Part shown: piece by piece, positions 17,147-25,978 of the stretch
How the letters are laid out: every line of letters starts with the position of its first letter
How positions within the stretch are numbered: position 1 is the first letter of the stretch
NCBI RefSeq assembly: GCF_000527135.1
Contig: NZ_AZUP01000001.1
Span: 1,488,001 to 1,552,000, forward strand
Direction of reading: 5' to 3'
DNA from: Methyloversatilis discipulorum
GTDB lineage: Bacteria; Pseudomonadota; Gammaproteobacteria; Burkholderiales; Rhodocyclaceae
DNA: 64,000 nucleotides
Made by a program: the position numbers and the translations under genes
The notes under the pieces: model-generated
Told to the model about the DNA's origin: nothing
Databases searched by the model: none
What the model saw: only the letters and a program-made list of their open reading frames with translations

Positions 17147-20100
17147 GGGCGTCGCGTTGTAATAGTTGTGTGAAGCGTATGAGGTCGAAGCCGTCGACCA
17201 GCGCGCGCAGGCGACGGCAGTCTTCGCGCGCGGCGTCGGACCGTTCGGAAATCGCGTCCAGCAGCGTAGCGATGCCATTGACGTGACCCAGCCGCGACAG
17301 GCGCAGCAGCGCCGCGCGTTCTTCGTCGTCGAGCGCGGCCAGCGGCGCGTCGGCGGCCGGCTCGGCCTTCGGCGGCGCGGCGTCGGCCGGTTCGTCGACG
17401 TGCCAGGTGAGGTCCAGCGCCTCGCGCAACTGGTCGAGCAGTTCGGATTCCATCACCGGCTTGGGCACGAAACCGGCGCAGCCAGCGGTGCGCAGCAGCT
17501 CGCTGCGGTTCTCGAACACATTGGCCGACACCATCAGCACCGGTATCGGCGCGCCGTCGAATTCGCGCAGCCGGCGTGCGGTTTCCCAGCCGTCCATGCC
17601 GTCCATATTGATGTCCAGCAGCACCACGTCCGGGCGCACGCGGGCGACGCAGTCCAGCGCCTCGCGGCCGCTGGCCGCCTCGTCCACGTCGAAACCGAGC
17701 GGCGCCAGCATGCCGGTCAGCATGTGACGCTGGGTGGCGTCGTCGTCGACCAGCAGCACGCGCATGCGCGGACCTTCGTAGCCGATCACGGTGCGCATCG
17801 AGCGCGTCTGCGTCGGCACCGACAGGTATTCGGGCAGGTAAAGCCGCAGGCGGAAGGTCGAGCCGCGGCCGACCTCGCTCTCCAGCGTCAGTTCGCCGCC
17901 CATCAGCGAGGTGAGCATGCGGGTGATGCTCAAGCCCAGGCCGGTGCCCGGCTCGGCGATGACGCGGCCGCTGGCGCTGCGCTCGAACGGCATGAAGATG
18001 CGCGCGTGGTCGTCCGCCGCGATGCCGGGGCCGGTGTCGGCGATTTCGAAGCGCGCCACTTCCATCCGGTAATCGATGCGCAGCAGCACCTCGCCCTGCT
18101 CGGTGAACTTGACCGCGTTCGCCAGCAGGTTGATCAGCACCTGGCGCAGCCGCTTGGCATCGACGCGCACGTAGTCGGGCAGCCGGCCGGTCGTTTCGAT
18201 GCGGAACTGCAAGCCCTTGCGCGCCGCCTGCGGCTCGAACATCTTGGCCAGATCGTCCAGCAATTCGCGCAGCGGCATCGGCGCCGGGTCCAGCCTGAGC
18301 TTGCCGGCTTCGATGCGCGCCAGGTCGAGCAGACCGTCGATCAGGCCCAGCAGATGTTCGCCGCTGCGCAGGATGGTGCCCAGCGCGCGCTTCTGCGTGT
18401 CGTCGCTGCCGCCCTTGCCGGCGCTGCCGCTCTCCCGCAGCAGGATCTGCGCGTAACCGAGAATGCTGTTCAGCGGCGTGCGCAGTTCGTGGCTGATGCC
18501 GGTCACGTAGCGCGTCTTGGCGAGGTTGGCAGATTCGGCCGCATCCTTGGCCTTCTGCAGCGCGAGATCGGTTTTGCGGTGGGCATCGATTTCGCGCATC
18601 AGCAGCTGGTTCTGCCGGTTCGATTCGTCCTGCGCCAGCCGCCGGCTTTCCGAGCCAAGCACTATCCACCAGGCGCATACCGCGCACAGCAGCACCAGCA
18701 GCGCGAAGGTTTTCGACAGCGTGAGCTGCAGGCTGTCGCGCGCCGCCGGGTAGAGGCCGCTGACGATGGCTTCCTGATAGAACACGACGCCGAAGATGAC
18801 CGCCAGCAGCACGGTGAGCGACAGGAACACGACCAGGAAATGGCCGACGCGGAAGTTCACCCGTCGCGCCAGCTGCACCGGAAGGATGGCGTTCAGGAAG
18901 GCGTGCAGCTGGTCGGCAGCACTGGCGTCGGTCTTGCAGCGGTCGTGGCAGCGCGATTCGAGCGTGCAGCACAGCGAACAGATGGGCTGGCCGTAGGCCG
19001 GGCAGTAAGCCATGTCCTCGGACTCGAAGCTGTTTTCGCAGACGTGGCAGGTTACCGTCTGGCCCGGCCGCCACTGCGTGGCACTGCGCCGCGCGAGGTA
19101 GTAGCGGCCGCGCGTGGCGAGCGCGATCAATGGCGCGGTGACGAAGGCGGTGGCCAGCGATATGAAGGGCGAGAAGGCCTGCGCCATGTCGCCCATCCAG
19201 CCGGTGTAGGCGAGTACCGATACGACGGTGGCGATCAGCATCGAGCCGAGACCGACCGGATTGATCTCGTACAGATGGGCGCGCTTGAACTCGATGTGCG
19301 ACGGCGACAGCCCAAGCGGCTTGTTCACGACCAGGTCGGCCACCAGCGCGCCGACCCAGGCGATGGCGAGATTGGCGTACAGGCCGAGCACGTGCTCCAG
19401 CGCCTCGAACACGCCGAGCAGCATCAGCAGCAGCGCGATCACCACGTTGAACACCAGCCACACGACTCGACCCGGATGGCTGTGCGTGAGGCGGGCGAAG
19501 AAATTGGACCAGGCGAGCGAGCCGGCGTAGGCATTGGTCACGTTGATTTTCAGCTGCGACACGATGACGAACAGCGCGGTCACCGCCAGCACCACGGCCG
19601 GCGAATCGAACACGTAGGCAAAGCCGGCCAGGTACATCTGCGTCGGTTCGACCGCGCGGTCCACCGGCACCATGGCCTGCAGCGCGAGGAAGGCGAGGAA
19701 AGCCCCGCCCAGCATCTTCACCATGCCCGGCACCACCCAGCCGGGGCCGGCAATCAGCACCGAGGCCCACCAGCGCACCCGGTTCTCGCGCGTCTTCTCC
19801 GGCAGGAAACGCAGGTAATCGACCTGCTCACCGATCTGCACCACCAGCGAGATCGCCACCGTCGAGGCGGCACCGAACATGATCCAGTCGAATTCGCTGC
19901 TGCCCGAGCTGCGGCCGCTTAGGCCGGTGAATTCGGAATACAGATGCGGCGCCTGCCACCACACCGCGAGGTAGGGCAGTGCCAGCAGCACGATCCACAG
20001 CGGCTGCGTCCACAGCTGTATGCGGCTGATCAGCGTGACGCCGTGGATCACCAGCGGAATCACCACCACCGAGCACAGCAGATAGCTCCACGCCAACGGC

Positions 20101-20543
20101 AGGCCGAAATACATCTCGAAGGCGAGCGCCATGATGGCCGCCTCGATGGCGAAGAAGATGAAGGTGAAGCTCGCGTACACCAGCGAGGTGATGGTCGAGC
20201 CGAGATAGCCGAAGCCGGCGCCGCGCGTCAGCAGGTCCATGTCCACGCCGTACTTGGCGGCGCAGTAGCTGATCGGCAGGCCGGTCAGGAAGGTGATCAG
20301 CCCGACCAGCAGGATGGCATACAGCGCGTTGGTGAAGCCGTAGTTCAGCGCGATGGCGCCGCCGATCGCCTCCAGCGCGAGGAAGGACACCGCGCCGAAG
20401 GCCGTGTTGGCGACCCGCCACTCCGACCACTTGCGGAAGCTGCGCGGCGTGTAGCGCAGCGCGTAGTCCTCGAGCGTCTCGTTGGCGACCCAGGTGTTGT
20501 AGTCGCGGCGGATCTTGAATATCTGGTGGGTGGCTTCGGACAT
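17136..20543 (-). CDS. NCS1-permease/hybrid sensor histidine kinase/receiver fusion
   Basis: An 1135-residue membrane sensor. Residues about 40-475 form twelve hydrophobic segments resembling NCS1 purine/cytosine permeases. Then comes a Cys/His-rich stretch at 499-536 (CHVC, CPAYGQPICSLCC, CHDRC) that looks like a zinc ribbon, two more membrane segments (about 567-590 and 610-630), a short coiled coil, and a kinase core: H-box TGISHELRTPLN with H685, N-box INLLANAVKFTE, G1 DTGPGIA, G2 GTGLGLS. A receiver domain follows (DD at 933-934, D977), then an 80-residue helical tail. The transporter-like half probably senses or carries an amide, urea or related solute. ATG 20543 gives the normal NCS1 start. 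The gene is divergent from the transporter operon and overlaps its response regulator gene. Confidence 0.9.
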   Translation of the reverse strand: MSEATHQIFKIRRDYNTWVANETLEDYALRYTPRSFRKWSEWRVANTAFGAVSFLALEAIGGAIALNYGFTNALYAILLVGLITFLTGLPISYCAAKYGVDMDLLTRGAGFGYLGSTITSLVYASFTFIFFAIEAAIMALAFEMYFGLPLAWSYLLCSVVVIPLVIHGVTLISRIQLWTQPLWIVLLALPYLAVWWQAPHLYSEFTGLSGRSSGSSEFDWIMFGAASTVAISLVVQIGEQVDYLRFLPEKTRENRVRWWASVLIAGPGWVVPGMVKMLGGAFLAFLALQAMVPVDRAVEPTQMYLAGFAYVFDSPAVVLAVTALFVIVSQLKINVTNAYAGSLAWSNFFARLTHSHPGRVVWLVFNVVIALLLMLLGVFEALEHVLGLYANLAIAWVGALVADLVVNKPLGLSPSHIEFKRAHLYEINPVGLGSMLIATVVSVLAYTGWMGDMAQAFSPFISLATAFVTAPLIALATRGRYYLARRSATQWRPGQTVTCHVCENSFESEDMAYCPAYGQPICSLCCTLESRCHDRCKTDASAADQLHAFLNAILPVQLARRVNFRVGHFLVVFLSLTVLLAVIFGVVFYQEAIVSGLYPAARDSLQLTLSKTFALLVLLCAVCAWWIVLGSESRRLAQDESNRQNQLLMREIDAHRKTDLALQKAKDAAESANLAKTRYVTGISHELRTPLNSILGYAQILLRESGSAGKGGSDDTQKRALGTILRSGEHLLGLIDGLLDLARIEAGKLRLDPAPMPLRELLDDLAKMFEPQAARKGLQFRIETTGRLPDYVRVDAKRLRQVLINLLANAVKFTEQGEVLLRIDYRMEVARFEIADTGPGIAADDHARIFMPFERSASGRVIAEPGTGLGLSITRMLTSLMGGELTLESEVGRGSTFRLRLYLPEYLSVPTQTRSMRTVIGYEGPRMRVLLVDDDATQRHMLTGMLAPLGFDVDEAASGREALDCVARVRPDVVLLDINMDGMDGWETARRLREFDGAPIPVLMVSANVFENRSELLRTAGCAGFVPKPVMESELLDQLREALDLTWHVDEPADAAPPKAEPAADAPLAALDDEERAALLRLSRLGHVNGIATLLDAISERSDAAREDCRRLRALVDGFDLIRFTQLLQRDAHAL

Positions 20544-20901
20544 CGGGGCAGGCGCTGACGCGATCGAGGCCACACCATGCAAGAAATGCTCCGGGCAGCG
20601 AAACCGCGCGCTGCCCGGAGCCCAAGTGCAGCTTCCCTCCACGCCGCGCACCCCGACGGTGCCCTCGGCAACATCCTGGTGCAGTGCGACAGCGCAGGAT
20701 TCCACCTTAGCACCGGCCCACCTCGATCGCGGGTGTTGCGCCGAGTACGCACATACGTCAATCGACGTATTCCGGCTACGCACCCCCGAACACTACTTTT
20801 CGCTCCGCAGCGAGCGATTGCGGTGCAGTGCACAAAACGATTCAACGGCCGCAAGCGGATCGCCTGAAGCTCCCCAACCCCTTCCGCTCAGGAGAAACGA
20901 T
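20544..20901. other. Divergent control region between the hybrid kinase and the ABC operon
   Basis: 358 bp with no convincing gene. It contains the 18-bp inverted repeat at 20753-20770 and the urtA Shine-Dalgarno AGGAGA at 20890-20895. Promoters for both directions must lie here, but none matches the sigma-70 consensus well by eye. Confidence 0.6.
20753..20770. promoter_or_regulatory. Perfect inverted repeat, candidate response-regulator operator
   Basis: ATACGTC (20753-20759) and GACGTAT (20764-20770) are exact inverted copies with a 4-bp centre (AATC). A TAC...GTA core is usual for LuxR/NarL-type regulators. It lies 132 bp before the urtA ATG. Assignment to the response regulator at 16244 is inferred. 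Confidence 0.5.
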
Positions 20902-22173
20902 ATGGCTGACAAGAAAGACACGATTCCGGCTCCGCTCACCGACGAACAACGTCGCAAGGTTCTGCTCGGCATGGCGGCTGCACCGGCGCTGATGGTGCCC
21001 GGCGTCAGCTTCGGCAACGCGCAGTTCCCGACAGCCAAGGTCAATACGACCAAGCTCGCGGTGACCGATACCGAAGTCATCGTGGGTCAGCTGCACTCCG
21101 CCACCGGCACGATGGCGATTTCGGAAACCGGCTCGATCCAGGCCGAACAGCTGGCGATCGACCAGATCAACGCGATGGGCGGCATCCTCGGTCGCAAGAT
21201 CAAGGTGATCAAGGAAGACGGCGCCTCCGACTGGCCGACCTTCGCCGAGAAGTCGAAAAAGCTGCTGGTGAACGACAAGGTGGCCTGCGTGTTCGGCTGC
21301 TGGACCTCGGCCTCGCGCAAGGCGGTGCTGCCGGTGTTCGAAAAGGAGAACGGCCTGCTCTACTACCCGACCTTCTACGAAGGCCTGGAGCAGTCGAAGA
21401 ACGTCATCTACACCGGCCAGGAAGCGACCCAGCAGATCATCTGGGGTCTCGACTGGGCGTCGAAGGAAAAGAAGGCCAAGACCTACTTCCTGGTCGGCTC
21501 GGACTACATCTGGCCGCGTACGTCGATGAAGATCGCGCGCAAGCACATCGAGTCGGTCGGCAAGCTCGGCAAGGTGGTCGGCGAGGAGTACTACCCGCTC
21601 GGCCACACCAACTTCAACTCGCTGATCAACAAGATCAAGGTCGCCAAGCCGGACTGCATCTTCGCAGCCGTGGTCGGTGGCTCCAACGTGGCCTTCTACA
21701 AGCAGCTGAAGGCGGCCGGCATCACCGGCGTCAAGCAGTTCCTGCTGACGCTGTCGGTGACCGAGGACGAAATGCTGGGCGTCGGCGGTGAAAACTTCGC
21801 CGGCTTCTACTCCTCGATGAAGTACTTCCAGTCGCTCGACAACGCCAACAACAAGGCTTTCGTCGAGGCCTTCAAGAAGGCCTACGGTCCGAAGTCGGTG
21901 ATCGGCGACGTAACCCAGGCCGGCTATCTCGGCCCCTGGCTGTGGAAGGCGGCGGTCGAGAAGGCGGGCAGCTTCGATGTCGACAAGGTGGTCGCCGCCT
22001 CGCCCGGCATCGAACTGAAGAGCGCGCCGGAAGGCTACGTGAAGGTCCATGAGAACCATCACCTGTGGTCCAAGGCGCGCATCGCGCAGGGCCAGCCGGA
22101 CGGCACTTTCAAGGTGGTCGCCGAATCGGCCGACCTGATCGAACCCAACCCCTTCCCCAAGGGCTACCAGTAA
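20902..22173 (+). CDS. urtA: Urea/short-chain amide ABC transporter substrate-binding protein
   Basis: A 423-residue periplasmic binding protein of the branched-chain amino acid type, specifically the UrtA/FmdD branch. The N-terminus has a twin-arginine-like signal (QRRKVLLGMAAAPALM), so Tat export is possible. Then follow IVGQLHSATGTMAISETG, GGILGRKI, FGCWTSASRKAVLPVFE, LLYYPTFYEG and EATQQIIWGLDW, all characteristic of urea-binding UrtA. In Methylophilus the homologous FmdD binds short-chain amides and urea. AGGAGA fixes the ATG at 20902. First gene of the operon that continues with two permeases, two ATPases, formamidase and an FmdB-like protein; the substrate may be formamide, acetamide or urea. 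Confidence 0.93.
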   Translation: MADKKDTIPAPLTDEQRRKVLLGMAAAPALMVPGVSFGNAQFPTAKVNTTKLAVTDTEVIVGQLHSATGTMAISETGSIQAEQLAIDQINAMGGILGRKIKVIKEDGASDWPTFAEKSKKLLVNDKVACVFGCWTSASRKAVLPVFEKENGLLYYPTFYEGLEQSKNVIYTGQEATQQIIWGLDWASKEKKAKTYFLVGSDYIWPRTSMKIARKHIESVGKLGKVVGEEYYPLGHTNFNSLINKIKVAKPDCIFAAVVGGSNVAFYKQLKAAGITGVKQFLLTLSVTEDEMLGVGGENFAGFYSSMKYFQSLDNANNKAFVEAFKKAYGPKSVIGDVTQAGYLGPWLWKAAVEKAGSFDVDKVVAASPGIELKSAPEGYVKVHENHHLWSKARIAQGQPDGTFKVVAESADLIEPNPFPKGYQ

Positions 22174-22184
22174 GACCCCGGCGT

Positions 22185-22247
22185 GCCGCCCCGGCGCAGA
22201 CCGGGCGGCGCGCCTCCTTTCCCTGCACGGCCGGGCAGTGCCCGGCC
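22185..22247 (+). promoter_or_regulatory. Two tandem stem-loops between urtA and urtB
   Basis: The first hairpin spans 22185-22209 (GCCGCC..GG paired with CC.GGGCGGC). The second spans 22229-22247 (GGCCGGGC, AGT loop, GCCCGGCC). Neither has a T-run. Hairpins after binding-protein genes often stabilise or shorten the transcript, so that the binding protein is made in excess over the permeases. Confidence 0.5.
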
Positions 22248-22266
22248 AACCGTCCGGAGGTCCGTC

Positions 22267-23181
22267 ATGTCATTCGACGAAATCTACAACATCGCCCTGA
22301 TGCAGGGCTTCGCCGGGCTGAGCCTGTTCTCAGTCCTGCTGCTGATGGGCCTCGGCCTCGCCATCATCTTCGGCCAGATGGGCGTGATCAACATGGCACA
22401 TGGCGAATTCATGACCATCGGCGCCTACACCATCTTCATGTTCTCCAGCCTGACCGAAACCTATGCACCCGGGCTGGTGCAAGCCTATTTCCCGATCGCC
22501 ATCGTTGCCGCCTTCTTCATCGCCTTCGCCTTCGGCTGGCTGACAGAGTGGGCGCTTATACGGCATCTGTACAAACGTCCGCTGGATACGCTGCTCGCCA
22601 CCTGGGGTCTGTCGCTCGGCATGCAGCAGGTGTTCCGCTCCACCTTCGGTCCGAAGGAAGTGAGCCCCACCCTGCCCGAGTGGCTGATGGGTTCGTGGGC
22701 GCCGTCCGAAGGGCTGGACATCCCGATCAATGGCCTGTTCGTGCTCGGCCTCACCGCCGTGGTGACCGGCGGCGTGCTGCTCGCGCTGTACAAGTCGCGC
22801 TGGGGTCTGCGTGTGCGCGCCACCGTCGCCAACCGCGCGATGGCCAACGCCACCGGCATCAACACCAAGCGCACCGACCGCCTCACCTTCGCCATCGGCT
22901 GCGGCATCGCCGGCGTGGCCGGCGCAGCCTTCACCACCATCGGCTCCACCGGTCCGACCTCCGGTTCGCTCTACATCGTCGATGCCTTCCTGGTGGTGAC
23001 CTTCGGCGGCGCGGCTTCGCTGCTCGGCACCGTGGCCTCGGCCTTCGGCATCGCCCAGACGCAGTCCATCGCCGAGTTCTTCCTGACCGGCTCGATGGCC
23101 AAGGTGCTCACGCTGCTGCTCATCGTGACCATCCTGATGATCCGTCCGCAGGGCCTCTTCGCTTCGAAGATCCGCCGCTGA
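22267..23181 (+). CDS. urtB: Urea/amide ABC transporter permease, UrtB-type
   Basis: A 304-residue inner-membrane permease of the LivH type with eight or more hydrophobic helices. Typical motifs are IFGQMGVINMAHGEFMTIGAY near the N-terminus, TWGLSLGMQQVFRSTFGPKEV, and the ATPase-coupling loop RWGLRVRATVANRAMANATGINT. The QVINMAHGE-like sequence and the RATVANR loop fit UrtB/FmdE. It follows urtA by 93 bp containing the hairpins. ATG 22267 is chosen because GGAGG lies just upstream and the protein then starts as in LivH-type permeases. Confidence 0.92.
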   Translation: MSFDEIYNIALMQGFAGLSLFSVLLLMGLGLAIIFGQMGVINMAHGEFMTIGAYTIFMFSSLTETYAPGLVQAYFPIAIVAAFFIAFAFGWLTEWALIRHLYKRPLDTLLATWGLSLGMQQVFRSTFGPKEVSPTLPEWLMGSWAPSEGLDIPINGLFVLGLTAVVTGGVLLALYKSRWGLRVRATVANRAMANATGINTKRTDRLTFAIGCGIAGVAGAAFTTIGSTGPTSGSLYIVDAFLVVTFGGAASLLGTVASAFGIAQTQSIAEFFLTGSMAKVLTLLLIVTILMIRPQGLFASKIRR

Positions 23182-23221
23182 ACGCGATCCGCACCGACTT
23201 CGCACCTTCCAGGAGATTCAC

Positions 23222-24415
23222 ATGGACGCATTCAAGAACTGGGTTGCACGAACCGGAATGGGGAGCGTGCTCATCCTCGCGCTCGTCATCATGGTCGTGT
23301 TCCCGCTGACGATGGACATCTTCCGTCTGAACCTCGTCGGCAAATACCTCACCTACGCCTTCGTCGCCGTCGGCCTGGTCATGCTGTGGGGCTACGGCGG
23401 CATCCTGAGCCTGGGCCAGGGCTGCTTCTTCGGCCTCGGCGGCTACATGATGGCGATGTTCCTGAAGCTCGAGGCATCCGATCCGGAATCGACCAAGATC
23501 CAGAGCACGCCGGGCATTCCGGACTTCATGGACTGGAACCAGATCACCGAGCTGCCGTTCTGGTGGGAGCCGTTCCACCACCTGCCGCTGGCGCTGATCG
23601 CGGTGGTCGTGGTGCCGATGCTGTTGGCGTTCATCATCAGCTTCGCCATGTTCAAGCGCCGGGTCGGTGGCGTGTATTTCGCCATCATCACGCAGGCGGT
23701 GGCGCTCATCCTGACCGTGCTCATCATCGGCCAGCAGGGCTACACCGGCGGTGTCAATGGCATCACCGACCTGAAGACCCTGCTCGGCTGGGACATCCGC
23801 GACGACTCGTCGAAGTACGTCCTGTACTTCGTCAATGCCGCGCTGCTGATCGGCGTCATCCTGCTCTGCCGCTGGATACAGATGTCCAAGCTCGGCACCC
23901 TGCTGCTGGCGATGCGCGACAAGGAAGACCGCGTGCGCTTCTCCGGCTACGACGTGGCGATGTTCAAGGTGTTCGTGTTCGTACTGGCGGCCGGCATCTC
24001 GGCCATCGGCGGCGCGATGTTCACGCTGCAGGTCGGCTTCATGTCGCCGTCCTTCGTCGGCATCGTGCCGTCGATCGAAATGGTCATCTTCGCCGCGGTC
24101 GGCGGTCGCATGTCGCTGGTCGGCGCGGTGTATGGCGCGCTGCTGGTCAATGCCGGCAAGACCTACTTCTCCGAGAGTGCGCCCGACCTCTGGCTGTTCC
24201 TGATGGCCGCGCTGTTCATCGGCGTCGTGCTCGCCTTCCCCAACGGTCTGGCCGGTCTGTACGAAAGCCACATCAAGCCCTGGTTCTCGCGCCGCAAGTC
24301 CGTCGCCAAGCCGGCTGCGTCCGCGGGCGAACCGCCGGCACCGCCCTCGGCCCCCACCAACAAGTCCGCACCGCCCGCCGCGCTGCCCGGCGGCGTACAG
24401 GGCCAGTCGGCCTGA
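23222..24415 (+). CDS. urtC: Urea/amide ABC transporter permease, UrtC-type
   Basis: A 397-residue LivM-type inner-membrane permease. It begins after AGGAG, and has about nine to ten hydrophobic helices. The family motif WGYGGILSLGQGCFFGLGGYMMAMFLKL is at the start of the channel domain, and ATPase coupling involves the loop LLLAMRDKEDRVRFSGYDV. An inserted segment after the first helices (EASDPESTKIQSTPGIPDFMDWNQ) is normal for UrtC/FmdF. The C-terminal ~40 residues are an unusual Ala/Pro/Ser-rich tail (KPAASAGEPPAPPSAPTNK) that looks disordered. It pairs with UrtB in the membrane. Confidence 0.92.
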   Translation: MDAFKNWVARTGMGSVLILALVIMVVFPLTMDIFRLNLVGKYLTYAFVAVGLVMLWGYGGILSLGQGCFFGLGGYMMAMFLKLEASDPESTKIQSTPGIPDFMDWNQITELPFWWEPFHHLPLALIAVVVVPMLLAFIISFAMFKRRVGGVYFAIITQAVALILTVLIIGQQGYTGGVNGITDLKTLLGWDIRDDSSKYVLYFVNAALLIGVILLCRWIQMSKLGTLLLAMRDKEDRVRFSGYDVAMFKVFVFVLAAGISAIGGAMFTLQVGFMSPSFVGIVPSIEMVIFAAVGGRMSLVGAVYGALLVNAGKTYFSESAPDLWLFLMAALFIGVVLAFPNGLAGLYESHIKPWFSRRKSVAKPAASAGEPPAPPSAPTNKSAPPAALPGGVQGQSA

Positions 24416-24443
24416 GCCGCGCCCGACCTGACAGGAGACCGAC

Positions 24444-25187
24444 ATGAGCAATACCGACTTCGTACTGGCGATCGAGGACCTGACCGTGTCCTTCGACGGC
24501 TTCAAGGCGATCGACGCGCTGACCCTCTACGTCGATCGCGGTGAGCTGCGCGTGATCATCGGCCCGAACGGCGCCGGCAAGACCACGCTGCTCGACCTGA
24601 TCTGCGGCAAGACCAAGGCCAGCGGCGGCAGCATCAAGTTCAAGAACGTGGAAATGACCAAGCTGCAGGAACACAAGATCGTGCGCGCCGGCATCGGCCG
24701 CAAGTTCCAGACGCCGTCGATCTACGAAAACCTTTCGGTGTTCAAGAACCTGGAAGTGTCCTTCCCGCGCGGCCGCAGCGTGCTCGGCGCGCTCGGCTTC
24801 CGCTGCACCGACGAGGTGAAGGCGCGCGTGCAGTCGGTGGCCGACGAGATCGGCCTCGGCGACGCACTCGACACCGAAGCCGGCCTGCTCAGCCACGGCC
24901 AGAAGCAGTGGCTGGAGATCGGCATGTTGCTGATGCAGGAGCCGGAGCTGCTGATGCTCGACGAACCGATCGCCGGCATGAGCGTGCGCGAACGCGAACT
25001 GACCGCCGAACTGCTGCAGCGCATCTGCAAGGGCCGCTCGGTGATCGTGATCGAGCACGACATGGATTTCGTCAAGCGCATCGCCCACAAGGTCACCGTC
25101 ATGCACCAGGGAAAGATCCTCGCCGAAGGATCGATGGACAAGGTGCAGAACGATCCCAAGGTCATCGACGTTTATCTGGGCCACTGA
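24444..25187 (+). CDS. urtD: Urea/amide ABC transporter ATP-binding protein, UrtD-type
   Basis: A 247-residue LivG-type ATPase. Walker A is GPNGAGKTTL, the signature region reads LSHGQKQWLEIGMLL and Walker B is LLMLDEPIAGMS, followed by the switch His in VIVIEHDMDFVKRIA. The signature LSHGQ instead of LSGGQ is characteristic of the UrtD subgroup. It powers import together with UrtE. GGAG precedes the ATG at 24444. Confidence 0.94.
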   Translation: MSNTDFVLAIEDLTVSFDGFKAIDALTLYVDRGELRVIIGPNGAGKTTLLDLICGKTKASGGSIKFKNVEMTKLQEHKIVRAGIGRKFQTPSIYENLSVFKNLEVSFPRGRSVLGALGFRCTDEVKARVQSVADEIGLGDALDTEAGLLSHGQKQWLEIGMLLMQEPELLMLDEPIAGMSVRERELTAELLQRICKGRSVIVIEHDMDFVKRIAHKVTVMHQGKILAEGSMDKVQNDPKVIDVYLGH

Positions 25188-25233
25188 GTCGGCAGCCCCG
25201 CCTACGCGCCAGTCACCGAGAAAGGACACCACC

Positions 25234-25923
25234 ATGCTGAACGTCAAGGACCTCCACGTCGCCTACGGGCAGAGCGAGGCACTGCACGGCATCTCGTTCG
25301 AAGCCAACGCCAACGAAACGGTCGCCATCATGGGCCGCAACGGCATGGGCAAGACCACGCTGTTCAAGTCGCTGATCGGCATCCTGCCGCTGAAGAGCGG
25401 CCAGATCGAAGTTGCCGGCAACGAAGTATCGAAGGACGAAAGCTACAAGCGCGTCGCCAAGGGCATCGCCTACGTGCCGCAGGGCCGGATGATTTTCCCG
25501 ACGCTCACGGTCGAGGAGAACATCCACACCGGCCTCGAAAATGCCAAGGTCAAGAAGGTGCCGGACGAGATCTACGCCCTCTTCCCGGTGCTGTGGGAAA
25601 TGCGCCGCCGCAAGGGCGGCAACCTGTCGGGTGGTCAGCAGCAACAGCTGGCCATCGCCCGCGCGCTGGTGACCGACCCCAAGGTGCTGCTGCTCGACGA
25701 GCCGACCGAAGGCATACAGCCCTCGATCATCAAGGACATCGCGCGCGCACTGAACGAAATCCGCAAGTTGCGCCAGATCACCATCGTCGTATCCGAGCAG
25801 GTGCTGAGCTTCGCGATGGACGTGGCCGACCGCCTGTTCGTCATCGAAGGCGGCCGCCTGGTCCATGAAAGCACCCGCGCGGAAACCGATACCGCGCACA
25901 TCAAGCAGTTCCTGTCCGTCTGA
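25234..25923 (+). CDS. urtE: Urea/amide ABC transporter ATP-binding protein, UrtE-type
   Basis: A 229-residue LivF-type ATPase and the second nucleotide-binding subunit. Walker A is GRNGMGKTTL, signature NLSGGQQQQLAIARAL, Walker B LLLDEPTEGIQPS, and the switch residue is Gln (VVSEQVLSF) rather than His, which is normal for LivF/UrtE. The family motif YVPQGRMIFPTLTVEENI is present. The start ATG 25234 follows AAAGGA. Its stop lies 55 bp before the formamidase gene, continuing the operon. Confidence 0.94.
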   Translation: MLNVKDLHVAYGQSEALHGISFEANANETVAIMGRNGMGKTTLFKSLIGILPLKSGQIEVAGNEVSKDESYKRVAKGIAYVPQGRMIFPTLTVEENIHTGLENAKVKKVPDEIYALFPVLWEMRRRKGGNLSGGQQQQLAIARALVTDPKVLLLDEPTEGIQPSIIKDIARALNEIRKLRQITIVVSEQVLSFAMDVADRLFVIEGGRLVHESTRAETDTAHIKQFLSV

Positions 25924-25978
25924 CCCCGCCCACCGCCGCAACACCGCCCCAACGCCCCTTCCACCCAAGGAGATCAAC

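Noticed and set aside
17166..19922. A 918-residue plus-strand frame opposite the hybrid kinase
   Set aside because: Shadow of the kinase gene in a GC-rich genome; no domain or signal is visible and the amino-acid composition is skewed to Arg, Gln, His and Ala.
20902..25923. Branched-chain amino acid (Liv) transporter
   Set aside because: The fold is the same, but UrtA-type motifs, LSHGQ in the ATPase and the adjoining formamidase favour amides or urea.
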